Origin: Neobacillus sp. PS3-12 | GTDB taxonomy: Bacteria > Bacillota > Bacilli > Bacillales > Cytobacillaceae | Length of the DNA stretch: 64,000 nt | Assembly: GCF_030915385.1 (NCBI RefSeq) | Contig: NZ_CP133268.1 | Span: 3,384,001-3,448,000, forward strand | Direction of reading: 5' to 3' | Part shown: positions 17,332-26,864 of the stretch, one piece after another | Position numbering within the stretch: the stretch's first letter is position 1 | Layout of the letters: each line of letters begins with the position of its first letter | Notes under the pieces: generated by a model | Database searches by the model: none | Seen by the model: only the letters and a program-made list of their open reading frames with translations | What the model was told of the DNA's origin: nothing | Position numbers and translations under genes: made by a program

Positions 17332-18714
17332 ATGAAAAATGAACAAATAGTAAGAATTAAGCCAACACAAACCTTTCCGCTCACGATCAAACGTCTTGGA
17401 ATTAATGGAGAAGGCGTCGGTTATTTTAAAAAGCAAGTGGTGTTTGTTCCAGGTGCGCTGCCAGGCGAAGAAGTGGTCGTTGAAGCCACAAAAGTACAGC
17501 CCAAGTTTGCAGAAGCAAAAATAAAAAAGATTCGTATTCAATCTCCCTATCGAGTTAAACCGCTTTGTCCTGTTTATGATATTTGCGGAGGCTGTCAGCT
17601 GCAGCATTTGCGATATGACCAGCAATTGAAAGAAAAACGTGATATCGTGATTCAATCACTTGAGCGGCATACAAAGCTCAATATTGATAGCTTAGATATC
17701 CGCGATACGCTCGGAATGGAAGAGCCATGGGGGTACCGTAATAAAAGTAGCTTTCAAGTTGGAGAAAAAGACGGTAAAGTCCTGGCTGGATTGTATGGAT
17801 TGAACTCACATAAGCTGATTGATATTGACCATTGTGCGGTTCAGCATGCTCATACCACTGAAGCTACCGTAAAGGTGAAGCAAATTCTAGAGGATTTACA
17901 TATTCCGATTTATAATGAAAAAACAAAAAAGGGAATTGTTCGGACAATTGTTACTCGGGTGGGGATCCAAACTGGTGAGCTTCAGGTCGTTTTAATTACT
18001 TCGCAAAAGGAAATTCCACAGGCGAACACTTTAATAGAAGAAATTCAAAAACGTTTACCAAATGTGAAATCAGTTATCCAGAATATTAATGGACAAAAAA
18101 CTTCCCTAATTTTTGGAGATGAGACAAGGGCATTAGCTGGCGAGGAATTTATCCAAGAAACGCTGGGCGATCTCCAATTTGAATTGTCTGCCCGCACCTT
18201 CTTTCAGTTGAATCCAGTCCAAACAGTGGTCCTTTATAATGAAGTAAAAAAGGCAGCAGATTTGACAGGTACTGAAAAAGTGGTGGATGCTTATTGCGGT
18301 GTCGGTACAATTGGCTTGTGGCTGGCAGACCAGGCAAAAGAGGTTCGTGGAATGGACGTCATCTCGGAGTCGATTGAGGATGCCAAGAAAAATGCAAAAC
18401 GTCATGGCTTCACTAATACCAAATACGTACCAGGTAAAGCAGAAGAGGTTCTCCCAAAATGGGTGAAAAAAGGCTGGAAGCCAGATGTTATCGTTGTAGA
18501 TCCACCTAGAACAGGTTTGGACGACCAGCTGCTCCAAACCATCCTCCATGTGGAACCGAAAAAACTTATCTATGTTTCATGTAATCCGTCTACCTTAGCT
18601 AAGAATATACAAACGTTAAGTAAGAAATATGAAGTGAAGTACATCCAGTCAGTCGATATGTTCCCGCAGACTGCACATGTGGAATGTATCTCGCAACTCA
18701 TTTTAAAATTGTAG
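17332..18714 (+). CDS. yfjO: TrmA/RlmCD-family 23S rRNA uracil-C5 methyltransferase YfjO
   Basis: SAM-dependent RNA m5U methyltransferase. 460 residues from ATG 17332 (GTG 17323 falls in the ribosome site GGAGTGAAG). Domains: TRAM 10-70 ([20 protein letters not shown]), iron-sulfur cysteines in [15 protein letters not shown] near residue 85, SAM site [16 protein letters not shown] near 325, DPPRTGLD, and catalytic Cys in [12 protein letters not shown] near 415. B. subtilis carries two paralogues, RlmCD and YfjO; synteny with yfjP favours YfjO. Its stop codon lies at the first bases of the dispersed repeat R. Confidence 0.9.
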   Translation: MKNEQIVRIKPTQTFPLTIKRLGINGEGVGYFKKQVVFVPGALPGEEVVVEATKVQPKFAEAKIKKIRIQSPYRVKPLCPVYDICGGCQLQHLRYDQQLKEKRDIVIQSLERHTKLNIDSLDIRDTLGMEEPWGYRNKSSFQVGEKDGKVLAGLYGLNSHKLIDIDHCAVQHAHTTEATVKVKQILEDLHIPIYNEKTKKGIVRTIVTRVGIQTGELQVVLITSQKEIPQANTLIEEIQKRLPNVKSVIQNINGQKTSLIFGDETRALAGEEFIQETLGDLQFELSARTFFQLNPVQTVVLYNEVKKAADLTGTEKVVDAYCGVGTIGLWLADQAKEVRGMDVISESIEDAKKNAKRHGFTNTKYVPGKAEEVLPKWVKKGWKPDVIVVDPPRTGLDDQLLQTILHVEPKKLIYVSCNPSTLAKNIQTLSKKYEVKYIQSVDMFPQTAHVECISQLILKL

Positions 18715-19030
18715 CCCAAAAATGAACTCTTCCGAACCAAAATAGAAAATTCCGATTGCAGCCCTGATTTTGTGAAAAAATACTTTTCCGATTTCAGGGC
18801 TGTTCCATGCTCCATCCCTTGTCCTGACTGGCTTTTCCCGTTAGTTGCTCTTGACCAACTTTCGGAAGACTTTATTTTAAAACCGAAAAAAACGTGAAAA
18901 AAATGCGGAAAAACAGGCGAAAAAACGGCCATTTTTGAATCAAAAAACCTTCAAAATGGGGGTTCCATCGGAAAACTTTATTTTCATAGCGACGGTGGAA
19001 TGCGGATTGGAGGCGGGGGATTTCGGAAAT
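18714..19030 (+). repeat. Dispersed repeat R, copy 1 (about 320 bp)
   Basis: About 320 bp nearly identical, through its central 200 bp, to 41278-41598 and in the same orientation. It contains an internal inverted repeat, CAGCCCTGA (from 18758) with TCAGGGCTG about 35 bases later. CTCTTCCGAA stands near the start of this copy and its complement TTCGGAAGAG at the end of copy 2, hinting at short terminal inverted repeats like a MITE. No convincing protein is encoded. Confidence 0.85.
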
Positions 19031-19988
19031 TTAAAAATTTGTTGAACATAGTAGGAAAGAAGATTCTAATTTAGTTTGTAATATTTAATCCATAAGATGG
19101 AAAATAGAGAAAAGAGTAAACAATGAAGTTAATTTTCGAATTAAAAGTTTGAATGTAGATACGCCATGGAATTTCATAAAATTAGTAATGGTAGAGTATG
19201 GTTTTCCACAAAGTTGTCTCTATTTTTATATAGCTGTTATTTTCCTCTGCCCTCTGCTACAAAGTTTTTCCTACTGTCACATAGTCGGTACAGGACCGCT
19301 AGGGAATCCAGGTGGAACGAGCAGCCAAGGAACCGTTATTCAACCTTTAATCAAACGTTTGATCAATAAAAAAATAATACAAGTTCGGGTGGATCCAATA
19401 GTGGTTAATCTTTTTTTCGTGTTCCAATACCGATCCAATTCCTTGCCCCGTAAGGGTTCATAACGTGTTTGAATGTTGCCTCAACATCGTTTCTATACAG
19501 TTCGAAAGAAAACACGGAAAAGAAGAAAAAGAGCCATGAGAAAAGAGGGGAATTCTGTTTCTTTTCTCATGTTTACCTCTTTATTCAGTTCCCGTTCAGG
19601 GAAAAACTATATTGCATAGTCAGAATATTCGATGCAAGCCGAGTAGAGGGGATAATGGAGAAAAGAAAGCCCTTTGAGGGAAGAACCTAATAACAGAAAA
19701 AATAGAAGAAAAAGAGGGCATGGAGCTTACAATTGCAAAGGCTTGATGGAGAGAGAAGGGAAAATCCTGACTAAATAACAGCAAATACCTGCAGAAATCA
19801 GAAAATAGGACAAAGGCAGGAATGGCAAGGGATTGAGGAAAAGGGGATACTATATTTATCCATCAAATTTTTGTCTTTACTAAAAAACTTTAGGTCATTC
19901 CACATCTATTTAAAGCCAAAGTAGTTTTCTAAACTTAAAAAGTAAAAGCCACTCATTTTAATACAGTAAAAAAACGGGAAAAATATTT
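19031..19988. other. Noncoding, decayed stretch
   Basis: About 960 bp without a supportable gene. It contains a degenerate copy of structured element B (separate entry) and a hairpin near 19536-19570 (ATGAGAAAAGA/TCTTTTCTCAT). Small open frames here have no ribosome sites and no family features. Confidence 0.5.
19250..19465 (+). repeat. Structured repeat element B, copy 1 (degenerate)
   Basis: Shares with the copies near 24.0-24.4 kb and 31.5-31.7 kb: a TGCTACAAAGTT start, a stem TTTTCCT/AGGGAA around CTACTGTCACATAGTCGGTA, a later GGATCCAATAGTGG followed by a T run (19389-19417, here a weakened terminator), and CCTTGCCCCGTAAGGGTTCA about 25 bases on. Confidence 0.5.
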
Positions 19989-20261
19989 TTGAGTATATTG
20001 ACCTATTATCAGGAGACTCCTCCTGTAGAAGAACTAGATGAAATGAGTAAGAGTGCAATTTCAGAAATGGGAAACATGATTATGGGTAACACTGGCAGTA
20101 TTTTTGCAAGTAAAGATATAAACATTGATATTACCCCTCCCTCTTTATTGATCGGGGAAAAAATTGAAATATCAAACAAGGTTCCTACTATTGTTATCCC
20201 AATTGAGCTTCAAGGAGTAGGAACTTTAACAATAAATGTGATGTCGGAGGATTTAATTTAG
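19989..20261 (+). pseudogene. CheX fragment (N-terminally truncated)
   Basis: 90 codons matching the C-terminal part of CheX/CheC-type chemotaxis phosphatases: PVEELDEMSKSAISEMGNMI carries the catalytic Glu-x-x-Asn helix (E70 and N73 type; here Glu-Met-Gly-Asn), followed by SIFASKDINIDITPPSLLIG and a beta hairpin. Complete CheX is about 150 residues; the first half, including the other active-site helix, is missing. A TTG at 19989 is the only start and has no good ribosome site. Probably a remnant, though a short expressed protein cannot be excluded. Confidence 0.7.
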
Positions 20262-20354
20262 AGTTTTGAATGATTTAAAGTATTAATTATAAGAAGCCCA
20301 CCAGATTGTTTTTATGACAGATTTTCTACCATAAACATAAATAGAGTCGTGCAT

Positions 20355-20408
20355 ACTGCAAAGCCGAAGACTTTCTGAAGCAATTCAGCTATCTTCGGTT
20401 TTTATTCT
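20355..20408 (+). terminator. Hairpin terminator in front of the first EAL gene
   Basis: CCGAAGA pairs with TCTTCGG, enclosing an inner CTGAA-gcaa-TTCAG stem, followed by TTTTTATT. The preceding TACTGCAAAGCC faintly resembles part of a c-di-GMP-I aptamer but the other conserved blocks are absent. Confidence 0.65.
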
Positions 20409-20604
20409 GAAAGGATAAATTATTAACAAAGTAAAAGGTGGTATTTAATATTCAAATTTTAGACATAAAATAACTTAAAAACTATGATTAACTTCACCAT
20501 GATTAGAATTAATAAGGTATATAAATATAATTGTTTCCGAAATGGATGGCTTTTGATGATAATAAAAACTATAGGTTAATAATAAAATGCTGGGGGAAGG
20601 GAAA

Positions 20605-22179
20605 ATGATTCTTGCAAAAGAGGATCAATTAGAAACGGATCTTCGAGAGGCACTTGAAAGAAATGAATTTAGAGTATATTACCAACCAAAACCAGATTTA
20701 GTTTCAGGAAGAATTATTGGTGTTGAGGCATTGATTAGATGGGAACATCCAAATAAGGGATTAGTCTTACCGGCGGAATTTATTCCTCTTGCAGAAAAAA
20801 CAGGACTAATTGTCCCAATTGGTGAGTGGGTATTACGAACGGCTTGTTTAGAAACTTATTCTTGGAGGGAAGCAGGTCTACCCCCTATTATTTTGTCCGT
20901 TAATCTTTCCGTACGTCAACTTTATCAGCCAAACTTTGTCGAAAGAGTCCAAGATATTTTAGAAGAAACGAGATTTAATCCTGAATATCTAGCTTTGGAA
21001 ATTACAGAAAGTATGATGATGGACAAAAATCAAGTTTTTCACACTCTAATGGGATTGAAACGACTTGGGGTACAAATTAGCTTGGATGACTTTGGAACAG
21101 GTTTTAGCTCTCTTCGTTATTTACGTGAATTTCCAATTGATAAAATTAAGATTGACCAATCTTTTGTTCGAAATTGTCCCACTGATTTAAACGATGCAAA
21201 GATTGTAAAATCAATTATTGCAATGGCACATCAATTAAAACTAAATGTTATTGCTGAAGGAATTGAATCAAAGGATCAATTGGTTTTTCTGCAGCAAAAT
21301 CATTGCAATATAGGGCAGGGCTACCTGTTTAGTAAGCCCGTTCCTCAAGAGGAATTAATCCAACGTTTTAATCAGATTGAACAAATTATACCTCGTGAGG
21401 GAATTCCTCAAAAGGTTAATAAGCAAAAACGTTTGGAAGAAATGTTAGAAACCGCACGTCAAGATTTATATGATACCGTAAGATTACAACAAGGTTTGAT
21501 CTTTAAGATAAAAAAAGAAAATGGTAAATTTATCCATTTACTATCTGATGGCAAGTTGATGTATAAAATGGGACTTACCCCTGAAAAAGTTGTCGGAAAA
21601 GAGCTAAGAGACTTTCTGCCAATGAAAGTTGTCGATGAGATTTCTTTATTTTACCAAAAAGCATGGGAAGGCGAAGAGGATGTAACATATGAAGGAGAAT
21701 TAAATGGCATTTATTATAGTGCTTCGTTAAGCCCTATTTATAGGGGTGGACAAGTGGTTGAGGTAATTGGTTCCTGCTACGACATTTCTGAACAGAAGTG
21801 GGTGGTAGAAGCGTTAAGATTAAGTGAATCCAAATACCGCCTTATTGAAGAGAATATACTTGATTTAATTGCAACATTTGACATAGATGGCGCGGTACTC
21901 TATGCATCTCCTTCTCATAAAAAGGTGTTGGGGTATACTCCCAAAGAATATGAAACACACTGGGCTTTTGATTTGGTTCATCCAGATGATGTTCCCGCTA
22001 TTCAATTACAATTTTCTTCTATGATCGAAACAAAAGAGTCTTGTCAAGTTGAATTTCGACATCAACATTCTCAGGGAGGTTGGGTTTATATTGAGGCTAA
22101 AGTTACCCCTATCTACGATGAAAGCAATAATTTTAAATATATACTTGCAGTAGGCAGAGATATTTCAGAAAGAAAGTAG
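20605..22179 (+). CDS. EAL-PAS-PAS protein (c-di-GMP phosphodiesterase), kinase part lost
   Basis: 524 residues from ATG 20605 (GGGGGAAGGG upstream). Residues 8-250 are a complete EAL domain: [40 protein letters not shown] and GQGYLFSKP, so c-di-GMP hydrolysis to pGpG is expected. Two PAS-like sensor segments follow (about 290-400 and 405-522, ending GRDISERK). The homologue at 37148 continues from exactly this point into a histidine kinase; here a TAG follows and only a short remnant of the kinase can be read in another frame (22190-22240). No membrane segment, so cytoplasmic. Confidence 0.92.
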   Translation: MILAKEDQLETDLREALERNEFRVYYQPKPDLVSGRIIGVEALIRWEHPNKGLVLPAEFIPLAEKTGLIVPIGEWVLRTACLETYSWREAGLPPIILSVNLSVRQLYQPNFVERVQDILEETRFNPEYLALEITESMMMDKNQVFHTLMGLKRLGVQISLDDFGTGFSSLRYLREFPIDKIKIDQSFVRNCPTDLNDAKIVKSIIAMAHQLKLNVIAEGIESKDQLVFLQQNHCNIGQGYLFSKPVPQEELIQRFNQIEQIIPREGIPQKVNKQKRLEEMLETARQDLYDTVRLQQGLIFKIKKENGKFIHLLSDGKLMYKMGLTPEKVVGKELRDFLPMKVVDEISLFYQKAWEGEEDVTYEGELNGIYYSASLSPIYRGGQVVEVIGSCYDISEQKWVVEALRLSESKYRLIEENILDLIATFDIDGAVLYASPSHKKVLGYTPKEYETHWAFDLVHPDDVPAIQLQFSSMIETKESCQVEFRHQHSQGGWVYIEAKVTPIYDESNNFKYILAVGRDISERK

Positions 22180-22260
22180 AAGAGTACAGCATTGCACATG
22201 AAATCAGGAACCCACATATTACGATTAAAAACTCTAAAGTCCGTAATAGGTAACTTTTTT
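22180..22260 (+). pseudogene. Remnant of a histidine-kinase DHp domain
   Basis: Directly behind the EAL-PAS-PAS gene, one frame over, the sequence reads [17 protein letters not shown], the phosphoacceptor motif seen as [15 protein letters not shown] in the intact paralogue. The rest of the kinase (about 200 codons) is deleted before the next gene. Confidence 0.75.
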
Positions 22261-22274
22261 GGAGGGCTTTATTT

Positions 22275-23912
22275 ATGAATGACATGTTAAAAGAATCATT
22301 TGCTGAGATATACCGATCTATTATTGAACATAATCCTGATGCTATATTCGTTTTTTCTAAAGATGGGAAAGTTGAGGAGGTTAATCCAGTAGTAACAAAA
22401 ATTTTTGGCTACTCCCAAGAAGAGGTCAAAGGAATCCATTATCAAGAATTTATCGTTCCTGAACAAGTAGAAAAGGTAAACAATTACTTTGGACAAGTGT
22501 TACAAGGGACTTCGTGTGAGGATAGTATAGATGTTTTTCATAGAAGCGGAGATATCCTCCATTTGCATGTGAAGAGCATACCTTTAATGATTCAAAACAA
22601 AATTGTTGGTATTTTTTGCGTTGCGAAAGATATGACGAGGCAGAAACAATTAGAGGCATCATTAAAGGAAAGTGAAGAGCGGTATCGGAAGTTGGTGGAG
22701 TATTCGCCAAAAGGGATTCTGGTTCATCGAAAAGGAACCATTCTTTATGCCAATCCATCAGCATTAAGTATGTTAAACGAGGAGAATTTGATGGATAAAC
22801 TAATTTTTTCCTATATTCATCCTAACGAACATGAAATGTACAAACAAAGGATTTCTGAAACAGATATTGGGAAGGAGCTGCCACTTACTGAAATAAAGAT
22901 GATGCGGCGGGATGGGGAAGTGATTATTGTTGAGATGGTGGGAATTTGGATTTCCTTTAATGGGATTCCTACAATTTTAACTATATTTAATGATGTTACA
23001 GAAAAGAAAAAAATTGAAAATGCCTTAAAGGAAAGCGAAAATAAGTATCGCCTCTTAACAGAAAACTCTCTTGATTTAGTTCAACTCGTGAACCCCGATG
23101 GCATAATTTCCTATGCCTCACCATCTCATAAAATAATATTGGGTTATGAACCAGAAGAATATATAGGGAAGAGAGGACTTTGCCAGCTACTGGATGAGAC
23201 CTTTACAGATACTTCTAATGATTCGGAGCACATTTCAAAATCCAAAACTTGCGAAATCATTCAGAAGCATAATATGGGATATGACGTTTGGTTGGAAGTG
23301 AAGGGAACGCCTGTATTTGATAGGAACGGGGAACTTCAACATATTTTATTTGCTGGTCGTGAAATTACAGAGCGAAAGAAACTCCAACGTCATTTGGAAT
23401 ATTTGAGTTACCACGATAGTTTAACTGGAATTTCGAATCGAAGATTTTTCAAAGAAAAACTGGAACAGTCACTTAAAGAAGCGAAGCAATATGGAAGAAA
23501 ACTTACTGTAATGTTTATGGATATTGATGACTTTAAACAAGTCAATGATAGGTATGGTCATGATGTGGGCGATGAACTCCTCAAACAATTTTCAAAGAGG
23601 GTAGGTAATCAGCTCAGAGAAGGCGACATAATCACTCGACAAGGTGGAGATGAATTTACGATCCTTCTTTTAGAAATACAAGAGAAACAGGATGCAATAA
23701 AAATTGCTGACCGAATTCTTACATCTCTTCGTGAGCCTTGGCAAATTGGAAAGCATGTCTTTTTAACGACTTCCAGTATAGGTATTGCTTTTTACCCCAA
23801 AGATGGAATTTCCAGACATGAATTGATGAAACATGCTGATACCGCCTTATATGAAGCAAAGGAGAACGGAAAAAATAATATTAAAGTGTATTCTTCGAAA
23901 GGTGAATTCTAA
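22275..23912 (+). CDS. PAS-PAS-PAS-GGDEF diguanylate cyclase
   Basis: 545-residue soluble c-di-GMP synthase. Three PAS domains at about 10-130, 135-250 and 255-370 (each ending in a KDMTRQK/DVTEKKK/REITERK-type linker), then a GGDEF domain 375-540 with YHDSLTGISNRRFF, DIDDFKQVNDRYGHDVGD and an intact RQGGDEF near residue 457. An RxxD inhibitory site (REGD) stands five residues before GGDEF, so product feedback inhibition is expected. ATG 22275 follows TTGGAGGG. Lies 14 bases from a kinase remnant, opposite in action to the phosphodiesterase upstream. Confidence 0.95.
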   Translation: MNDMLKESFAEIYRSIIEHNPDAIFVFSKDGKVEEVNPVVTKIFGYSQEEVKGIHYQEFIVPEQVEKVNNYFGQVLQGTSCEDSIDVFHRSGDILHLHVKSIPLMIQNKIVGIFCVAKDMTRQKQLEASLKESEERYRKLVEYSPKGILVHRKGTILYANPSALSMLNEENLMDKLIFSYIHPNEHEMYKQRISETDIGKELPLTEIKMMRRDGEVIIVEMVGIWISFNGIPTILTIFNDVTEKKKIENALKESENKYRLLTENSLDLVQLVNPDGIISYASPSHKIILGYEPEEYIGKRGLCQLLDETFTDTSNDSEHISKSKTCEIIQKHNMGYDVWLEVKGTPVFDRNGELQHILFAGREITERKKLQRHLEYLSYHDSLTGISNRRFFKEKLEQSLKEAKQYGRKLTVMFMDIDDFKQVNDRYGHDVGDELLKQFSKRVGNQLREGDIITRQGGDEFTILLLEIQEKQDAIKIADRILTSLREPWQIGKHVFLTTSSIGIAFYPKDGISRHELMKHADTALYEAKENGKNNIKVYSSKGEF

Positions 23913-24034
23913 GAAGAGAATTAGAGATATAGCAGGGTTACTTAAACAAGAACCGCAAGGATTTGAGAAGCTCTTTAGTTGTCATCATGTTGGATAGCTA
24001 CCTTTAAAGAACACTTTTTTATTTCCGTGAAACT

Positions 24035-24152
24035 TAATTCTTCCCTACTGTAACTATGTTGGTACCGATGCAGGGAAAACAGGAAATGAATAGGAATTAA
24101 TATAAAAGTCGGGAAGCATATCGACGGGTACGGCTTCTTGGTTCTTTTTATT
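24035..24152 (+). repeat. Structured repeat element B, copy 2a
   Basis: Stem TTCCCT/AGGGAA encloses CTACTGTAACTATGTTGGTA, matching copy 1 base for base at many positions. It is followed about 50 bases later by a GGAAGC/GGCTTCTT hairpin and TTCTTTTTA, which could act as a terminator. Confidence 0.45.
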
Positions 24153-24229
24153 TGATCAAAGGTTTGATTGAAGGTTGGAAAAGGCAGGATAAATCAAGGA
24201 TTATGTATAGCTGATATTATCTCGGTTTT

Positions 24230-24425
24230 TGTGCTACAAAGTTCTTACCAACTGCAAATAGTTGATGCCCGAAGGAATGGATACTTGTAAGAACGAGTAA
24301 CCACAGCGATATGTATGTAATCGTAGTGGTCTCAATTGAAATTCAGGCTGGATCTAAAAGTGGTCCAGTCCTTTTTCTTTGTTCAATATTATCCCGATTT
24401 CTTGCCCTGTAAGTGTTTCGACCAT
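24230..24425 (+). ncRNA. Element B copy 2b: possible structured RNA with terminator
   Basis: Perfect stem GTTCTTAC (24241-24248) with GTAAGAAC (24287-24294) encloses an inner CAACT/AGTTG hairpin; a second hairpin ACCAC (24300-24304)/GTGGT (24326-24330) has an inner CGAT/ATCG; then CTGGATC/GGTCCAG plus TCCTTTTTC (24348-24377) forms an intrinsic terminator. The order of stems resembles a riboswitch or small RNA, yet no plus-strand gene follows. No Rfam family recognised. Confidence 0.45.
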
Positions 24426-24675
24426 TTTTTCTTCGTTACCGCTGTATCTATTCTGTTGTTTTCCTCACTGTATTAACCCGTTGGTAGATTCAGCATTGGA
24501 ACCGTATTTGTTGTTATAGAGATCCAGATACAAAATTACCTTTCCGACAAATTACCAGTGATGATGTTTGGTTAGATTATCCAACTTCAACACTTTACAA
24601 CATATGGCAATCAGAAAGCCAAACACAAGATCAATGAGAAAGTGCAGAATATGGATATTGACGCTTACAATTTTA

Positions 24676-24722
24676 AAACAAAGAAGCCTACATTGGGTAA
24701 ATCCTTTGTAGGCTTCTTTTGT
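24676..24722. terminator. Bidirectional terminator near cheV
   Basis: AAAGAAGCCTACA pairs with TGTAGGCTTCTTT, with T/A runs at both ends; 50 bases beyond the cheV stop on the minus strand. Confidence 0.85.
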
Positions 24723-24772
24723 ATTTTTGATTGTATATCAGGTTTGTATTCCTAAATTTTGATAAAAGGTGG

Positions 24773-25678
24773 TTATTTCCCAATCAACTGATCGATTACA
24801 TTGATCAATTCCCCAATTTCAGGTTTACTTACTTGTGCGTCTGCTCCAACATTTTCCCCTTTATGACGTAAATCATCAGTAATAAGGGAAGAGAAAATTA
24901 CAACCGGAATATTGGATAATAACGGGTTTTCCTTGACCTGCTTTGTAAAAAATAGGCCATCCATAACAGGCATTTCAATGTCCGTAATAATTAAATCAAC
25001 CGTTTTTTCTATATCTGTTTTATTTGTAATACCTGTACTTAAATAGTTTAAGGCATCTTTCCCATTTTCAAAAATATCTATTTTTTGGAAGCCCGCTTCT
25101 AATAATGTATTTGAGATTAGACTTCTTAGTAAACTGGAATCCTCAGCCACAACAATTTTATATTGTGAGCGGTCTTGTTTCTTTACCTTTTTTAATCTTT
25201 CAGTGTTTATTCCTACAAACGGATTAATATCAACAACAATTTTTTCAAAGTCTAAAAGTAAGATCAAATTATCCTCTTTGCGGACAATTCCAGTAATAAG
25301 ATTATCTGCACTTTGAAGTAAATTTGTTGGTTTTTCAATTTCACTCCATGAAATTCGATTAATTTTATCAACGCCGTGAACATGAAGAATAACCTTTTGC
25401 TGATTAAATTCAGTAACAATATATTTATCGTGTATTGGCTGTTCAGATTCGGGATATCCCAACGCTTTGGCAATATTAACAACTGGTAGAACCTCGCCTC
25501 TGATTTCCATAATTCCTTCCATGCTTTCATGAGAATGGGGGACTTTTACAATTGGAATAGGATTAATGATTTCTCTTACCTTTATAACATTGATACCAAA
25601 TTTAGAATTTGCTACAGTAAATTCAACGATTTCAAGTTCATTTGTTCCACTTTCAAGCAAGATACCTTTTTCCTTCAC
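24773..25678 (-). CDS. cheV: Chemotaxis coupling/receiver protein CheV
   Basis: 301 residues. An N-terminal CheW domain (about 15-155: FGINVIKVREIINPIPIVKV, GIMEIRGEVLPVVNIAKAL) couples receptors to CheA, and a C-terminal receiver domain (170-300) has DSS acidic pocket, phospho-acceptor Asp in LIITDIEMPVMDG, FSSL and Lys in SKPEIGEL. In Bacillus CheV supports adaptation. Directly behind a soluble receptor gene with only 3 bases between them, so the two are one operon, likely a dedicated receptor-adaptor pair. This is probably a paralogue of the main cheV. Confidence 0.93.
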   Translation of the reverse strand: MKEKGILLESGTNELEIVEFTVANSKFGINVIKVREIINPIPIVKVPHSHESMEGIMEIRGEVLPVVNIAKALGYPESEQPIHDKYIVTEFNQQKVILHVHGVDKINRISWSEIEKPTNLLQSADNLITGIVRKEDNLILLLDFEKIVVDINPFVGINTERLKKVKKQDRSQYKIVVAEDSSLLRSLISNTLLEAGFQKIDIFENGKDALNYLSTGITNKTDIEKTVDLIITDIEMPVMDGLFFTKQVKENPLLSNIPVVIFSSLITDDLRHKGENVGADAQVSKPEIGELINVIDQLIGK

Positions 25679-25681
25679 TTG

Positions 25682-26674
25682 TTATACCTCCGTAAATTCT
25701 AGCTTTCTATGTTCTAAAAGTTTCACTTGTTCCATTGCCTCTTTTAATTTATCGTCAACTACACTTGCATCCTCGATATGTTTTATAATCACTCCATTAG
25801 CTTGTTCAAAAAGATGTTTTGTATCACTGATTTCACTCATCACATTTTGGGAGGATTCCTTTTGTTCCTCGATTTTTTTATTAACACTATCTACTTCAGT
25901 TTTAACACTATTGATTATTTTCGATATGTAGTCTATTTTCTGTGATGTATCTGCACTTAAATGAACCCCATTTAGAACAAGTTCCGTACTTGCAGTGGTT
26001 GATTTTAATGTTTCTTGAATATCTAACCGAATGCTTCTTGTTAATTCACTAATGCTATTCGTACTATCCGCAGTACTTTCTGCTAACTTTCGGACTTCTT
26101 CTGCCACAACAGCAAATCCTTTTCCTTGTTCTCCAGCTCTTGCTGCTTCAATGGAAGCGTTTAGTGCTAATAAATTTGTTTGGTCTGCAATCTCCTTAAT
26201 GACTTTAACAATTAATTCGATTTCCTTTGAGCGTTCATTAAGCTGATTCATTTTAGAATACGTTTCTTCTAGTTGTTTACCTAACAGTAAGATTAATTGT
26301 TCAACCTTTTCAACAGATTGCCGGCCTTCTTCTGTTTTTATCACCATGTCTTCTGCCGATTTAAGCAATGCTTCTCCTTTTTGGGAAAGGATAGCTGAAT
26401 TCTCATATGAATGCTCACTGTGGATATTGACTTTAAGAAAACGTCCCTTTATTTTTTCAATCAAATCCCCCATCAAATGGTGCTGACTATTGACCAATTC
26501 ATGTTGTTCAATAGTTCTTGATAACTCTATACTAAAAGATTCTATAAACTCCTTTGAAGACTGGTTACTTTTTTTTGCTTCTTCAATAACAAACTCTAGC
26601 TTTTTTTCATGCAATCTTTTTCTTCTATCAAACTTTGATATTTCTTTCTGGATAATAACATTTTTAACCCCCAA
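25682..26674 (-). CDS. Soluble methyl-accepting chemotaxis protein
   Basis: 330 residues without a membrane segment. The N-terminal 100 residues are charged, helical and unlike known sensor domains; an MCP signalling domain follows, with hairpin tip [20 protein letters not shown] and [20 protein letters not shown]. Cytoplasmic receptors of this type sense intracellular signals. The start is uncertain: TTG 26674 opens the frame but lacks a ribosome site. Couples with CheV encoded 3 bases downstream. The ligand cannot be inferred; no PAS, PilZ or haem domain is visible. Confidence 0.88.
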   Translation of the reverse strand: MGVKNVIIQKEISKFDRRKRLHEKKLEFVIEEAKKSNQSSKEFIESFSIELSRTIEQHELVNSQHHLMGDLIEKIKGRFLKVNIHSEHSYENSAILSQKGEALLKSAEDMVIKTEEGRQSVEKVEQLILLLGKQLEETYSKMNQLNERSKEIELIVKVIKEIADQTNLLALNASIEAARAGEQGKGFAVVAEEVRKLAESTADSTNSISELTRSIRLDIQETLKSTTASTELVLNGVHLSADTSQKIDYISKIINSVKTEVDSVNKKIEEQKESSQNVMSEISDTKHLFEQANGVIIKHIEDASVVDDKLKEAMEQVKLLEHRKLEFTEV

Positions 26675-26864
26675 ACGATTGATATCTTAGTTTTGTTAAA
26701 ATGTGACTTTTGAACCTCTTATATAACATTAAACTATAATTTAATATTTGAAAGTGTGACTTTCTTCTCATAAATCTCATTTTTATAGTGATAAAATAAT
26801 TGATAAAGTGTAAAGAGCTTTCTCATAACGTTAAAAAATACTTAAAGAAATCCGGGGGAGAAAA

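Larger units (their letters stand above)
23913..24772. other. Noncoding region with structured repeats and a gene fragment
   Basis: 860 bp. Contains two copies of element B (24035-24150 and 24230-24420, separate entries), an open stretch reading RDPDTKLPFRQITSDDVWLD and on to DQ-stop at about 24520-24637 without a start (an unrecognised gene fragment), and a bidirectional terminator at 24676-24722. Confidence 0.5.

Noticed and set aside
18570..18932. Minus-strand open frame (120 codons) sharing its first 60 codons with one at 41256-41498
   Set aside because: The similarity is due to the dispersed DNA repeat; past the repeat the two products are unrelated and one runs antisense through yfjO. 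No ribosome sites.
20340..20400. Possible c-di-GMP-I riboswitch before the first EAL gene
   Set aside because: Only TACTGCAAAGCC and GCTATCTTCGG resemble the aptamer; the P2 tetraloop half is missing. A terminator explains the hairpin.
23930..24030. GGTTACTTAAAC...GGATAGCTACC as another c-di-GMP riboswitch
   Set aside because: Blocks are out of order and the GCAAAGCC core is absent; chance resemblance or extreme decay.
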